This document shows, piece by piece, positions 52,105 through 59,303 of a DNA stretch of 64,000 nucleotides. The DNA lies in contig NZ_LVJR01000015.1 of assembly GCF_001617365.1 (NCBI RefSeq), forward strand, positions 1 through 64,000. Reading direction: 5' to 3'. Source of the DNA: Rhodanobacter sp. FW104-R8. GTDB lineage: Bacteria; Pseudomonadota; Gammaproteobacteria; Xanthomonadales; Rhodanobacteraceae. Below the pieces are notes generated by a model that did no database searches, was not told the DNA's origin, and saw nothing but the letters and a program-made list of their open reading frames with translations. Both the position numbers and the translations under genes were made by a program. Position 1 is the stretch's first letter; every line of letters starts with the position of its first letter.

Positions 52105-52851
52105 CTAGTTGCGCCCCGTGATCTGCAGCGCCAGGTTGTACAGGATGCGCAGGTCCTCGTCGTCCAGCGCATCGCCCTCGATGCCGCGGAAGTGGTGGCG
52201 GAACGCGCGCACCGCGGCGGGGCGGTCTTCCAGCGGGTAGCCGACCACGGCCAGCGCCAGCCACGGGTCGAAGCCGGCGGGCGGATCGGCCAGCGCGCCC
52301 TGCGGCCAGCGGCCGAAGCCGGCGGCGGCCAGTTGCCGCCACGGGAACAGCGGGCCGGGGTCGTCCTTGCGGCCGGGGGCGAGGTCCTCGTGGCCGATGA
52401 TCTGCGTGCGCGGGATGTGCAGCCGCGTGGTGAGGTCGGCGAGCAGGCGCAGCAGGCTGTCGATCTGCGGCTGCGCGAACGGCGCGGCGCCGTCGTTGTC
52501 CAGCTCGATGCCGATCGAGGCGGAGTTGAGGTCGGTGATGGTGCCCCAGCGCCCCGGGCCGGCCTGCCAGGCGCGCAACTGGTCGGCCACCAGCTGGTAG
52601 ATGCGGCCATCGGCGCCGACCAGGTAGTGCGCGCTGACCGGGCCGCCGCTGTTGGCGGTGCGCAGGGTATCCAGGCTCTCCTGCACCGAGTGCTGGTTGG
52701 TGAAGTGCAGCACGATCAGCACCGGCCGGCGGATGTCGTGGTTCGGCGACGGCACCCAGGTCGCCAGCGGGTTGCGCGGCGGCAGCGGCGTGCAGGCGGC
52801 GAGCAGTGCGAGCAGCGCCAGCAGGGCCACGCGGGAAAACGGATCACGCAT
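52105..52851 (-). CDS. AmiD-like N-acetylmuramoyl-L-alanine amidase lipoprotein
   Basis: This 248-residue lipoprotein (lipobox LLAAC) has an Amidase_2/T7-lysozyme fold: the zinc ligand in LIVLHFTNQHS, VSAHYLVGADGRIYQLVAD, SIGIELDNDG and the late IIGHEDLAPGRKDDPGPLFPW with the second His and catalytic Lys/Asp. It should cut the MurNAc-L-Ala bond and release murein stem peptides at the cell envelope. It starts 21 bases after the serine hydrolase stop and closes the minus-strand cluster. Confidence 0.9.
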   Translation of the reverse strand: MRDPFSRVALLALLALLAACTPLPPRNPLATWVPSPNHDIRRPVLIVLHFTNQHSVQESLDTLRTANSGGPVSAHYLVGADGRIYQLVADQLRAWQAGPGRWGTITDLNSASIGIELDNDGAAPFAQPQIDSLLRLLADLTTRLHIPRTQIIGHEDLAPGRKDDPGPLFPWRQLAAAGFGRWPQGALADPPAGFDPWLALAVVGYPLEDRPAAVRAFRHHFRGIEGDALDDEDLRILYNLALQITGRN

Positions 52852-52872
52852 TATCAGCGGCTCCCTGGGTGG

Positions 52873-53925
52873 TCACTGCAGATACGGCGCCGCGATCGCC
52901 AGCGCGGTACGGTACGGTTCCGGGTCGTTGCGGTTGCTGAGCAGGATCACGGTGAGGTGTTGCTGCGGCCAGCGCACGATCACATTGCGGAAGCCGATGC
53001 TCTCGCCGGAGTGCCACAGGGTGTCGCCGGTGATGCGCCAGCCGTAGCCGTAGCTGGCTTCGTACGGCTCGCCGGTGACCTTCACGTGCGGGCTGAAGGC
53101 GAGTTTGCGCGAGGCCGCGCTGAGCAGGCGGTCGTCGTACAGCGCGGCGTCCCACTTGGCCAGGTCGTCGATCGAGGAGTAGATGCCGCCGTCGCCGCGG
53201 GTGGCGCTGGTGACGCTCTGGTCGGTGCGCGTCCAGCGGCCGTTTTCCTCGCTGTAGCCGTAGGCGCGATTCGCCACTTCCGGTCCCTTGCCGTGCTCGT
53301 AGAGCAGGGTGTGACCCATGTGCAGCGGCTGGAAGATACGCTGCTGGAGGTACAGCGGCAGGCTGATGCCGGAGGCGCGCTCCACCACCAGGCCGAGCAG
53401 CACGTAGCCGGAGTTGCTGTAGCGGTACGCGGTGCCTGGCGTGAAGTAGGTCTTCGGCGTGGCCGACAGCAGGCGCAGCACATCGTCGTCGCTGACCTGC
53501 GCAGTGGTGCCGGGGGCGATCAGGTCCTCGTAGTCGACCAGGCCGCCGGTGTGGCTGAGCAGCTGGCGCAGCGTGACGGCCGCGGTACTCTCCGGCAGCG
53601 TGGGCAGCCAGCGGCGCACCGGGTCGTCCAGGCGGAGCCGGCCGTCCTCGGCCAGCAGCAGGATCGCCGCGGCGGTGAACTGCTTGCTCACCGAGGCGAG
53701 CCGGTAGTTGGTCGTGGGCGTGGCGCGCTCGTTGTCCTCGAGATTGGCTAGTCCGTAGCCGCGGCGGACGACCGGCTTGCCGTCCTTGAGTACCAGCAGC
53801 GAGGCGCCGGGCACGTCGCCGGCGTAGCGCTGCATCATCGCGCCGGTGGGGTCTACCGGCCTGGTGCCGGAGGCGCAGCCGCCGAGCAGCAGGATCACGG
53901 CGAAGATGGCAGATCTCTTGAACAC
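52873..53925 (-). CDS. Beta-lactamase-fold serine hydrolase lipoprotein
   Basis: This 350-residue lipoprotein (lipobox LLGGC) is of the class C beta-lactamase/AmpH/D-aminopeptidase family. The nucleophile motif is SVSK, the Tyr motif YSNSG and the third motif HSG. Members act as D,D-peptidases or esterases rather than true beta-lactamases. A REP pair lies just upstream of its start. Confidence 0.88.
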   Translation of the reverse strand: MFKRSAIFAVILLLGGCASGTRPVDPTGAMMQRYAGDVPGASLLVLKDGKPVVRRGYGLANLEDNERATPTTNYRLASVSKQFTAAAILLLAEDGRLRLDDPVRRWLPTLPESTAAVTLRQLLSHTGGLVDYEDLIAPGTTAQVSDDDVLRLLSATPKTYFTPGTAYRYSNSGYVLLGLVVERASGISLPLYLQQRIFQPLHMGHTLLYEHGKGPEVANRAYGYSEENGRWTRTDQSVTSATRGDGGIYSSIDDLAKWDAALYDDRLLSAASRKLAFSPHVKVTGEPYEASYGYGWRITGDTLWHSGESIGFRNVIVRWPQQHLTVILLSNRNDPEPYRTALAIAAPYLQ

Positions 53926-53954
53926 GGCAAAACTCCCTCGTCATGGCCAAACAC

Positions 53955-54068
53955 CCGTAGGAGCCCGCTCGCGGGCGATGCTTTTGGAGTCGGGATGACC
54001 AGACGTTCGTCTGCTCAGAGCCGGGATTCGCAAAAGCAAAAGCATCGCCCGCGAGCGGGCTCCTACGG
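53955..54068. repeat. REP family 1 inverted pair
   Basis: The arms start CCGTAGGAGCCCGCTCGCGG (53955) and end at 54068 in inverted orientation. The spacer contains one copy of a 31-bp unit (GGGATGACCAGACGTTCGTC...) that is present twice in the neighbouring pair at 54811-54954. Confidence 0.88.
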
Positions 54069-54096
54069 TTCAGGTGTGTGAATGTCGGTGTTGGCG

Positions 54097-54981
54097 TCAT
54101 TGCACCGGCACGTCGTAGAGCGTGTGCGGCGTGGGTTCCGGCACGAGGGTGTAGTGCCACCATTCCATCGGATAGTTGCGGAAGCCCTCGCGGGCCATCG
54201 CATCGCGCAGCAGCAGGCGGTTCGCGCGCTGCGCGGCAGTGATGCCGGGTGCGTCGGTGTGCGCGCGCACGTCGAAGAAGTCGAAGTCGGTGCCCATGTC
54301 CAGCGGCTCGCAACGCGTGCCGTCGGCGGCGCAGCGCTGCAGCGTGAGGTCGATGGTGGCGCCGCGGCTGTGGCCGGAGACCGGCGCGATGTAGTCGCCG
54401 AGCAGCTTCGACTTGTCCAGCGTGGGGTAGTGTTGCGGCTTGGTGCGCTGGTCCCCAAGATCGTGTGCCCAGCGCACGAAATGCGCCACTGCGCGAGCGG
54501 GGCGATAGCAGTCCCAGATCTTCAGGCGCAAGTGTTGCGTGCGCAGTTCGCGCTCGACCCGCGCCAGCGCCTCGGCCACCGGGTGCAGCAGCAGGCACTT
54601 CGGCGCCAGGTAGCCGTCCACCGGCGCGCCCACGAAGTTGTCGTGGCCGGCGTACTTGATGTCCTCGGCGATGTCCGGCACCAGCGTGCGGATGTCGACC
54701 AGGTTCGCGGCGGCGGCGGTCTTGGCGGGCGACAGCACGGGCGCCTGCTCCGCGTGGGCGATTCCGCCGGCGGCGGCGAGCAAGGCGAGCACGAACAGAT
54801 ACCCGGTTGTCGTAGGAGCCCGCTGGCGGGCGATGCTTTTTTTGCCGGGATGACCAGACATTCGTCTGTTGAAAGCCGGGATGACCAGACGTTCGTCCGT
54901 TGAGAGCCGGGATTCGGAGTTCGCAAGAGCATCGCCCGCCAGCGGGCTCCTACGGGTAGTCATGGGCGGACGGGTGATCAT
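54097..54981 (-). CDS. VanX/DdpX-like D-Ala-D-Ala dipeptidase with REP-encoded insert
   Basis: This 294-residue zinc dipeptidase has SGHSRGATIDLTL (zinc His and Asp) and MEWWHYT (catalytic Glu and zinc His), with DCYRPARAVAHFV upstream, the M15D pattern. It hydrolyses D-Ala-D-Ala. The start at 54981 overlaps the upstream stop (ATGA). After MITRPPMTT the next 48 codons are a REP family 1 pair in frame. The text then resumes with TTGYLFVLALLAAAGGIAHAEQ, a perfect signal peptide once the insert is removed. Whether the product is still exported, or starts internally at GTG (residue V of FVLAL), is open. Confidence 0.85.
   Translation of the reverse strand: MITRPPMTTRRSPLAGDALANSESRLSTDERLVIPAFNRRMSGHPGKKSIARQRAPTTTGYLFVLALLAAAGGIAHAEQAPVLSPAKTAAAANLVDIRTLVPDIAEDIKYAGHDNFVGAPVDGYLAPKCLLLHPVAEALARVERELRTQHLRLKIWDCYRPARAVAHFVRWAHDLGDQRTKPQHYPTLDKSKLLGDYIAPVSGHSRGATIDLTLQRCAADGTRCEPLDMGTDFDFFDVRAHTDAPGITAAQRANRLLLRDAMAREGFRNYPMEWWHYTLVPEPTPHTLYDVPVQ
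54811..54954. repeat. REP family 1 pair inserted in frame in a signal peptide
   Basis: It is exactly 144 bp (48 codons), bounded by CGTAGGAGCCC and its inverted copy GGGCTCCTACG. The spacer holds two and a fraction copies of a 31-bp unit. No stop codon is present in the coding orientation, so the host frame is kept. Confidence 0.92.
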
Positions 54982-56723
54982 GGGCAGGTTCCGACGCGGC
55001 GAAAGTCGAGGTCTTCGTAGTCGGAGCTGAAGTCGCCCAGCGGGTCGAGCTTGGCCATGCGCAGGGTAATCGGCTGGTCGCCGGTCGCGGCGTTGAAATC
55101 CAGCCACGCGTCGAGGTCAGCCGAATCGTCCCAGTGCACGAAATAGCGCTCGCCCAGGCGCATCATGGTGCCGGCCAGCGACGGCGATTTCGCGGCGGCG
55201 AAGTGCATCCTGCCGTCGCGCGGGCACAGCGTGATGTCGCCGAACCACGGGTCGCGGTATTGCCCGCTCCAGCGCGCCAGTTCGGCCGGCGAGGCCGGCT
55301 GCTGCGCCGAGGTGTCCGGCGCACCCGAGGCGGCCGGCCGCTGTTTCGCCTGCTGCTCCAGCGCGCCGGCGTACCAGTCCACGCCGCGGCGGTCGCCGGG
55401 TGCGGTGAAGTGCTTCATCAGCACTTCGCCGAGTACGGTGCGCGCGTCGCCCGCGTCGCCGTTGATCATGAACACGAAGCCGTTGCCGCGATCCGGCAGC
55501 AGGGCCAGCATCGAGTACATGCCGTTCAGCGTGCCGGTGTGCCATACGCTCCACTGGCCGTCGGCGTCGGCCATGCGCCAGCCGTAGCCGTAGGCCATCA
55601 CGTGGGTGTTGTCCCGCTTGCGGCGCTGCGTGGAGACCGGAATCAGCATGTGCGGCGCCTGCAGCACGTCGCGCTGCACCGGCGACAGCCACTTCAGCTG
55701 AGCCGTGGTGGGCGCCAGCCAGTTGCGCGCCCACGCCAGCATGTCGGTGAGGTCGCAGCGGATGCCGCCGGCAGCGGCCGAGGTGATCGCGGGAATCGCG
55801 GCGGCCTCGGGGATCGCCACGTTGCGGCCGCCGTCGCGGCGATGCGGCGTGGCCACGTCGCCCACCGTGTCGCGGTTCCACGCGCCGACCTGGCAGCGAT
55901 CCAGGTGCAGCGGCTCGAACACCTCGCGGCGCATCAGCGTTTCGTAGGACGCGCCGCCCGCGGCGGCCGCCACTTCGCCGGCCACCACGTAGAGCAGGTT
56001 GTCGTACTGGTACTGCGAACGGAAGCTGTAGCCGGGCTTGATGTAGGCAAGGCCGTGGATGATGTCGGCGCGGGTGAACGCGTTCGGCTCCGGCCACAGC
56101 ATCAGGTCGCCGCCGCCTTCGGGCAGGCCGCTGGAGTGGGTGAGCAGGTCGGCCACGCGCATGTTCGCGGTGACCCACGGGTCGTGCATGCGGAAGTCCG
56201 GCAGGTATTTCGTCACCGGGTCGTCCCAACGCAGCTTGCCGGCATCGACGAGACGCCCGAGCAACGCGGTGGTCATCGCCTTGCTGTTGGAGGCGATCTT
56301 GAACAGCGTGCGCGGGGTGATCGGCTGGCCCGAGCCGGCGACGGTTTCGCCGGCGGTGCGCACGTAGACGACTTGCCCGTTCTCGATCACGCCGACGGCG
56401 ATGCCGGGCAGGTGGTAGCGGGCGATCGCCGCGTCGACGATCTTGTCGTAGGTTGGGTTGGCGGTTTGGGCGGCGACGACCGGGACGGCGAGCAGAAGCA
56501 GGAGTGCAAGAGCACCCAGCCTCAGCCCTCCCCTGCGTTGCAGGGGAGGGAGCAGGGTGCAGGCCTCTTGTTGCCCGGTGCCGCGCTTCTGGCTCCTCCC
56601 CCTGCTGGCAGGGGGAGGTTGGGAGGGGGTAGCTCGAGCGTGCGGAAGAGCACCCCTCCCCAACCCTCCGCTGCGTGGCAGGGGAGGGAGAGAAAGTGGG
56701 CAGCTCGCCTCAGTGTTGCGCAT
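54978..56723 (-). CDS. Beta-lactamase-fold serine hydrolase with DUF3471-like domain
   Basis: The catalytic domain has SNSK, YDN (YQYDNLLYVV) and HTG (VWHTGTLNG). A C-terminal beta-rich DUF3471-like domain follows (ARWSGQYRDPWFGDITLCPRDG). The signal helix LGALALLLLLAVPVVAAQ has no Met close to it. The only upstream ATG in frame (56723) lies inside the end of the dipeptidase gene and gives 62 extra residues encoded by three palindromic repeats. The start codon is therefore uncertain; a non-ATG start near the helix is possible. Probable role: D,D-peptidase or D-aminopeptidase in the envelope. Confidence 0.82.
   Translation of the reverse strand: MRNTEASCPLSLPPLPRSGGLGRGALPHARATPSQPPPASRGRSQKRGTGQQEACTLLPPLQRRGGLRLGALALLLLLAVPVVAAQTANPTYDKIVDAAIARYHLPGIAVGVIENGQVVYVRTAGETVAGSGQPITPRTLFKIASNSKAMTTALLGRLVDAGKLRWDDPVTKYLPDFRMHDPWVTANMRVADLLTHSSGLPEGGGDLMLWPEPNAFTRADIIHGLAYIKPGYSFRSQYQYDNLLYVVAGEVAAAAGGASYETLMRREVFEPLHLDRCQVGAWNRDTVGDVATPHRRDGGRNVAIPEAAAIPAITSAAAGGIRCDLTDMLAWARNWLAPTTAQLKWLSPVQRDVLQAPHMLIPVSTQRRKRDNTHVMAYGYGWRMADADGQWSVWHTGTLNGMYSMLALLPDRGNGFVFMINGDAGDARTVLGEVLMKHFTAPGDRRGVDWYAGALEQQAKQRPAASGAPDTSAQQPASPAELARWSGQYRDPWFGDITLCPRDGRMHFAAAKSPSLAGTMMRLGERYFVHWDDSADLDAWLDFNAATGDQPITLRMAKLDPLGDFSSDYEDLDFRRVGTCP
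56526..56688. repeat. Three CT-rich palindromic elements in a gene 5' end
   Basis: Inverted repeats lie at 56526-56550 (CCCTCCCCTGC/GCAGGGGAGGG), 56595-56618 (CCTCCCCCTGC/GCAGGGGGAGG) and 56664-56688 (CCCTCCGCTGC/GCAGGGGAGGG, preceded by ACCCCTCCCCAA). The first pair of arms is identical to the one in the lpd linker. Confidence 0.88.
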
Positions 56724-57921
56724 GGCGCTCGACCTCGCGCCACACGCGCAGCAGGTTGCCGCCCCACAGCTTGGCGATGTCGGCGTCGCTGAAACCGGCG
56801 CGGCGCAGTGCCGCGGTGACGTTGCGGGTTTCGCTGGCGTCCTTCCAGCCGGTGATGCCGCCGCCGCCGTCGAAGTCCGAGGCGAGGCCGACGTGGTCGA
56901 TGCCGGCGACCTGCACCATGTGCCGGATCTGCTTGACGTAGTCGTCCAGCGTGGCCAGCGGATATTTCTTCTGGATCTCGGCCATGCCCGCGTCCATCTC
57001 GGGCCGGTAGTCGTCGTTGTCGCTGTCGTACTCTTTTTCGCCGGCCTGTTTCGCCACGCGTTCCTGCAGCGCCTTCTCGGCAGCCTCGCGGCCGGGGTCG
57101 TGCTTGAGGAATTCCTTGTACGCCACGGCCTGCACCACGCCGCCCTTGGCGGCGATCGCGCGCAGCAGGTCGTCCGGCAGGTTGCGCGGGTGGTCGAGCA
57201 CGGCGCGGGCGCCGGAATGGGTGGCGATGATCGGCGCGTCGGATACCTTGAGCGCTTCGCGTACGCAGCGGTCCGAGGCATGCGAGATGTCGACCATCAT
57301 GCCGAGCTGGTTGGCGCGTTCCACCACAGCCCGGCCGAACTCGCTCATGCCCTTGTCGCCGGCGCTGTTCATCGCCGGCTCGCCGTGCCCGGTGTCGGGC
57401 AGCGAGCTGCTGCACAGGTCGTTGTTGCCGACGTGGACCAGGCCGACGGAGCGCGCGCCGCGGTCGAACGCGGCGTCGAGGCGGCGGATGTCGTGGCCGA
57501 GCGAGTAGGCGTTCTCGATCTCGATCGTGGCCGAGAGCAGGCCGGCCTCGTGGTTGGCGACCAGTTGTCCGGGCGTGGTGGCGAGGCGGATGCGGTCGGG
57601 ATACATCATCAGCATGCGGCCGATGCCGTCGTATTTCCGGTTGGCCTGTTGCACCGCCTTGGCGTAGCCGGCGGCGTCGAGCTGGTGCTGCGGCACCCAG
57701 ATCACGAAGAACGCCGCGTTGAGGCCGCCGCGTTCCATCTTGCCCAGGTCGACCAGCAGCCGGGTGTCGTGCCCGACGTCGAAACGCGGCTCGCCCATGT
57801 AGTTGAAGGGGATGTCGACGTGGGTGTCGATGGTGATCGGCGGATCCTGCATGGCCCGCGCGTGCAGCGCGACGGGCAGGGCCAGGGCGGCGAGGATGGC
57901 GAGGCGGGCGGTCAGGCGCAT
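56710..57921 (-). CDS. Membrane dipeptidase (M19, renal dipeptidase type)
   Basis: This 403-residue exported zinc dipeptidase has a signal peptide (MRLTARLAILAALALPVALHA). The metal-binding DTHVDIP, ENAYSLG, VGLVHVGNNDL, MVDISHASD, IIATHSGARAV and HVGLASDFDGGGG cover the M19 pattern. M19 enzymes accept dipeptides with a C-terminal D-residue, which suits murein fragments. The start overlaps lysA by 10 bases and its end overlaps the next gene by 14. Confidence 0.92.
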   Translation of the reverse strand: MRLTARLAILAALALPVALHARAMQDPPITIDTHVDIPFNYMGEPRFDVGHDTRLLVDLGKMERGGLNAAFFVIWVPQHQLDAAGYAKAVQQANRKYDGIGRMLMMYPDRIRLATTPGQLVANHEAGLLSATIEIENAYSLGHDIRRLDAAFDRGARSVGLVHVGNNDLCSSSLPDTGHGEPAMNSAGDKGMSEFGRAVVERANQLGMMVDISHASDRCVREALKVSDAPIIATHSGARAVLDHPRNLPDDLLRAIAAKGGVVQAVAYKEFLKHDPGREAAEKALQERVAKQAGEKEYDSDNDDYRPEMDAGMAEIQKKYPLATLDDYVKQIRHMVQVAGIDHVGLASDFDGGGGITGWKDASETRNVTAALRRAGFSDADIAKLWGGNLLRVWREVERHAQH

Positions 57922-59222
57922 GTCGTTTCCCAGTTCCGCGCCGGCTGCTCGCCGGCGATCATTTCCTCGAAGTGCTGGCGGCGGCGTACCACGGCGTAAT
58001 AGCCCTGGTCGAGCAGCACCTCGGCCGCCAGCGGCCGCGAGTTGTAGGTGGAGGCCATCGACGCACCGTACGCGCCGGTGGCCCTGATCAGCAAGAGGTC
58101 GCCGGCCGCGCATTCGGGCAGCTCGCGGGCACGGGCGAAAGTATCGCCGGTTTCGCAGACCGGGCCGACGATGTCGTAGGTGGCCAACGGACGCGGTTCG
58201 CCGCCCACCGGCACGATATCGTGCCAGGCGTCGTACAGGCTGGGCCGCTGCAGGTCGTTCATCGCCGCGTCCAGCACCAGGAACCGGCGTTCGATGCCTG
58301 GCTTGATGCGGATCACCCGGGTCAGCAGCACGCCGGCCTCGGCCACCAGCCAGCGGCCAGGCTCCAGCAGCAGGCGGCCGCGATAGCCGGCCAGCGCCGT
58401 GCGGATCACGGCCACGTAATCGGCGACGGCGACCGGGCGATCGACGCCGGCGCGGTAGCACACGCCCAGCCCGCCGCCCACGTCGATGCTGCCGATCGGA
58501 TGGCCGGCCTGTTCGAGTTCGCGCCAGAACGCGGCGACCCGCTGCAGCGCCAGGCGGAACGGATCGAGGCTGAGGATCTGCGAGCCGATGTGCACGTGCA
58601 GGCCGTCGAGCTGCACGTGGTCCAGTTGTTTGCGGCCGGCGAACCAGCGGCGCGCCTCGTCGATGCCGACGCCGAACTTGTTTTCCGACTTGCCGGTGGA
58701 GATCTTCGCGTGGGTCTGTGCGTCCACGTCGGGGTTGATGCGCACCGCGGCGCGAGCCACCACGCCCTGCGCCTTGGCCGCGCGTTGCAGCGCGTGCAGC
58801 TCGTCCAGCGACTCCACGTTGAAACGCATGATGCCCACGTTCAGCGCGCCGGCGATCTCGTCGGCGCTCTTGCCCACGCCGGAGAACACGATGCGTTCGG
58901 CGGGAATGCCGGCGTGCAGGCTGCGGCGCAGTTCGCCGGCCGAGACGATGTCCGCGCCGACGCCGGCGTTCGCCATCAGCTGCAGGATGGCGAGGTTGGC
59001 GTTGGCCTTCACCGCGAAACAGATGGTGGCGTCGAGGCCGGCGAGCGCGGCCTGCAATTCGCCGATGCGCTGGCGGATCGCGCTGGCGGAATACGCGTGG
59101 AACGGAGTGGGGATGCGTTCGGCCAGTTGTCGCAGGTCGACGCCGTCGAACATGCCGTTGGCACTGGCCGTTTCCCGGGCGGTTTTCCCCGCCGTCGGGC
59201 GGCTCGTCGTCTGCGTGGACAT
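57912..59222 (-). CDS. lysA: Diaminopimelate decarboxylase
   Basis: This 436-residue PLP enzyme converts meso-diaminopimelate to lysine. The PLP lysine is in CFAVKANANLAILQ; HVHIGSQI, GGGLGVCY, EPGRWLVAEAG, VGPVCETGDTF and GAYGASMASTYNSRP complete the pattern. It has no signal peptide. The start at 59222 was chosen over GTG 59276; both leave a polar leader of 20-40 residues. It is embedded in an operon-like run of envelope peptidases instead of lysine genes, which suggests use of scavenged DAP. Confidence 0.92.
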   Translation of the reverse strand: MSTQTTSRPTAGKTARETASANGMFDGVDLRQLAERIPTPFHAYSASAIRQRIGELQAALAGLDATICFAVKANANLAILQLMANAGVGADIVSAGELRRSLHAGIPAERIVFSGVGKSADEIAGALNVGIMRFNVESLDELHALQRAAKAQGVVARAAVRINPDVDAQTHAKISTGKSENKFGVGIDEARRWFAGRKQLDHVQLDGLHVHIGSQILSLDPFRLALQRVAAFWRELEQAGHPIGSIDVGGGLGVCYRAGVDRPVAVADYVAVIRTALAGYRGRLLLEPGRWLVAEAGVLLTRVIRIKPGIERRFLVLDAAMNDLQRPSLYDAWHDIVPVGGEPRPLATYDIVGPVCETGDTFARARELPECAAGDLLLIRATGAYGASMASTYNSRPLAAEVLLDQGYYAVVRRRQHFEEMIAGEQPARNWETTCA

Positions 59223-59303
59223 GGATGCGCTATCGGTGGTGGGTGCGGAGGTGTCGGGAAGAGAGCGGCCCGCCACTCGGCGGGCCGCGATCGGGAAGGT
59301 CGA

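Noticed and set aside
52873-53925. Antibiotic-resistance beta-lactamase
   Set aside because: Lipoprotein anchor, HSG third motif and neighbours in peptide metabolism fit a penicillin-binding-like D,D-peptidase or esterase better than a resistance enzyme.
54097-55107. Starting the VanX-like gene at the far upstream codon near 55107
   Set aside because: That would overlap the serine hydrolase gene by 130 bases with a basic low-complexity leader; the ATGA overlap at 54981 is the more natural start.
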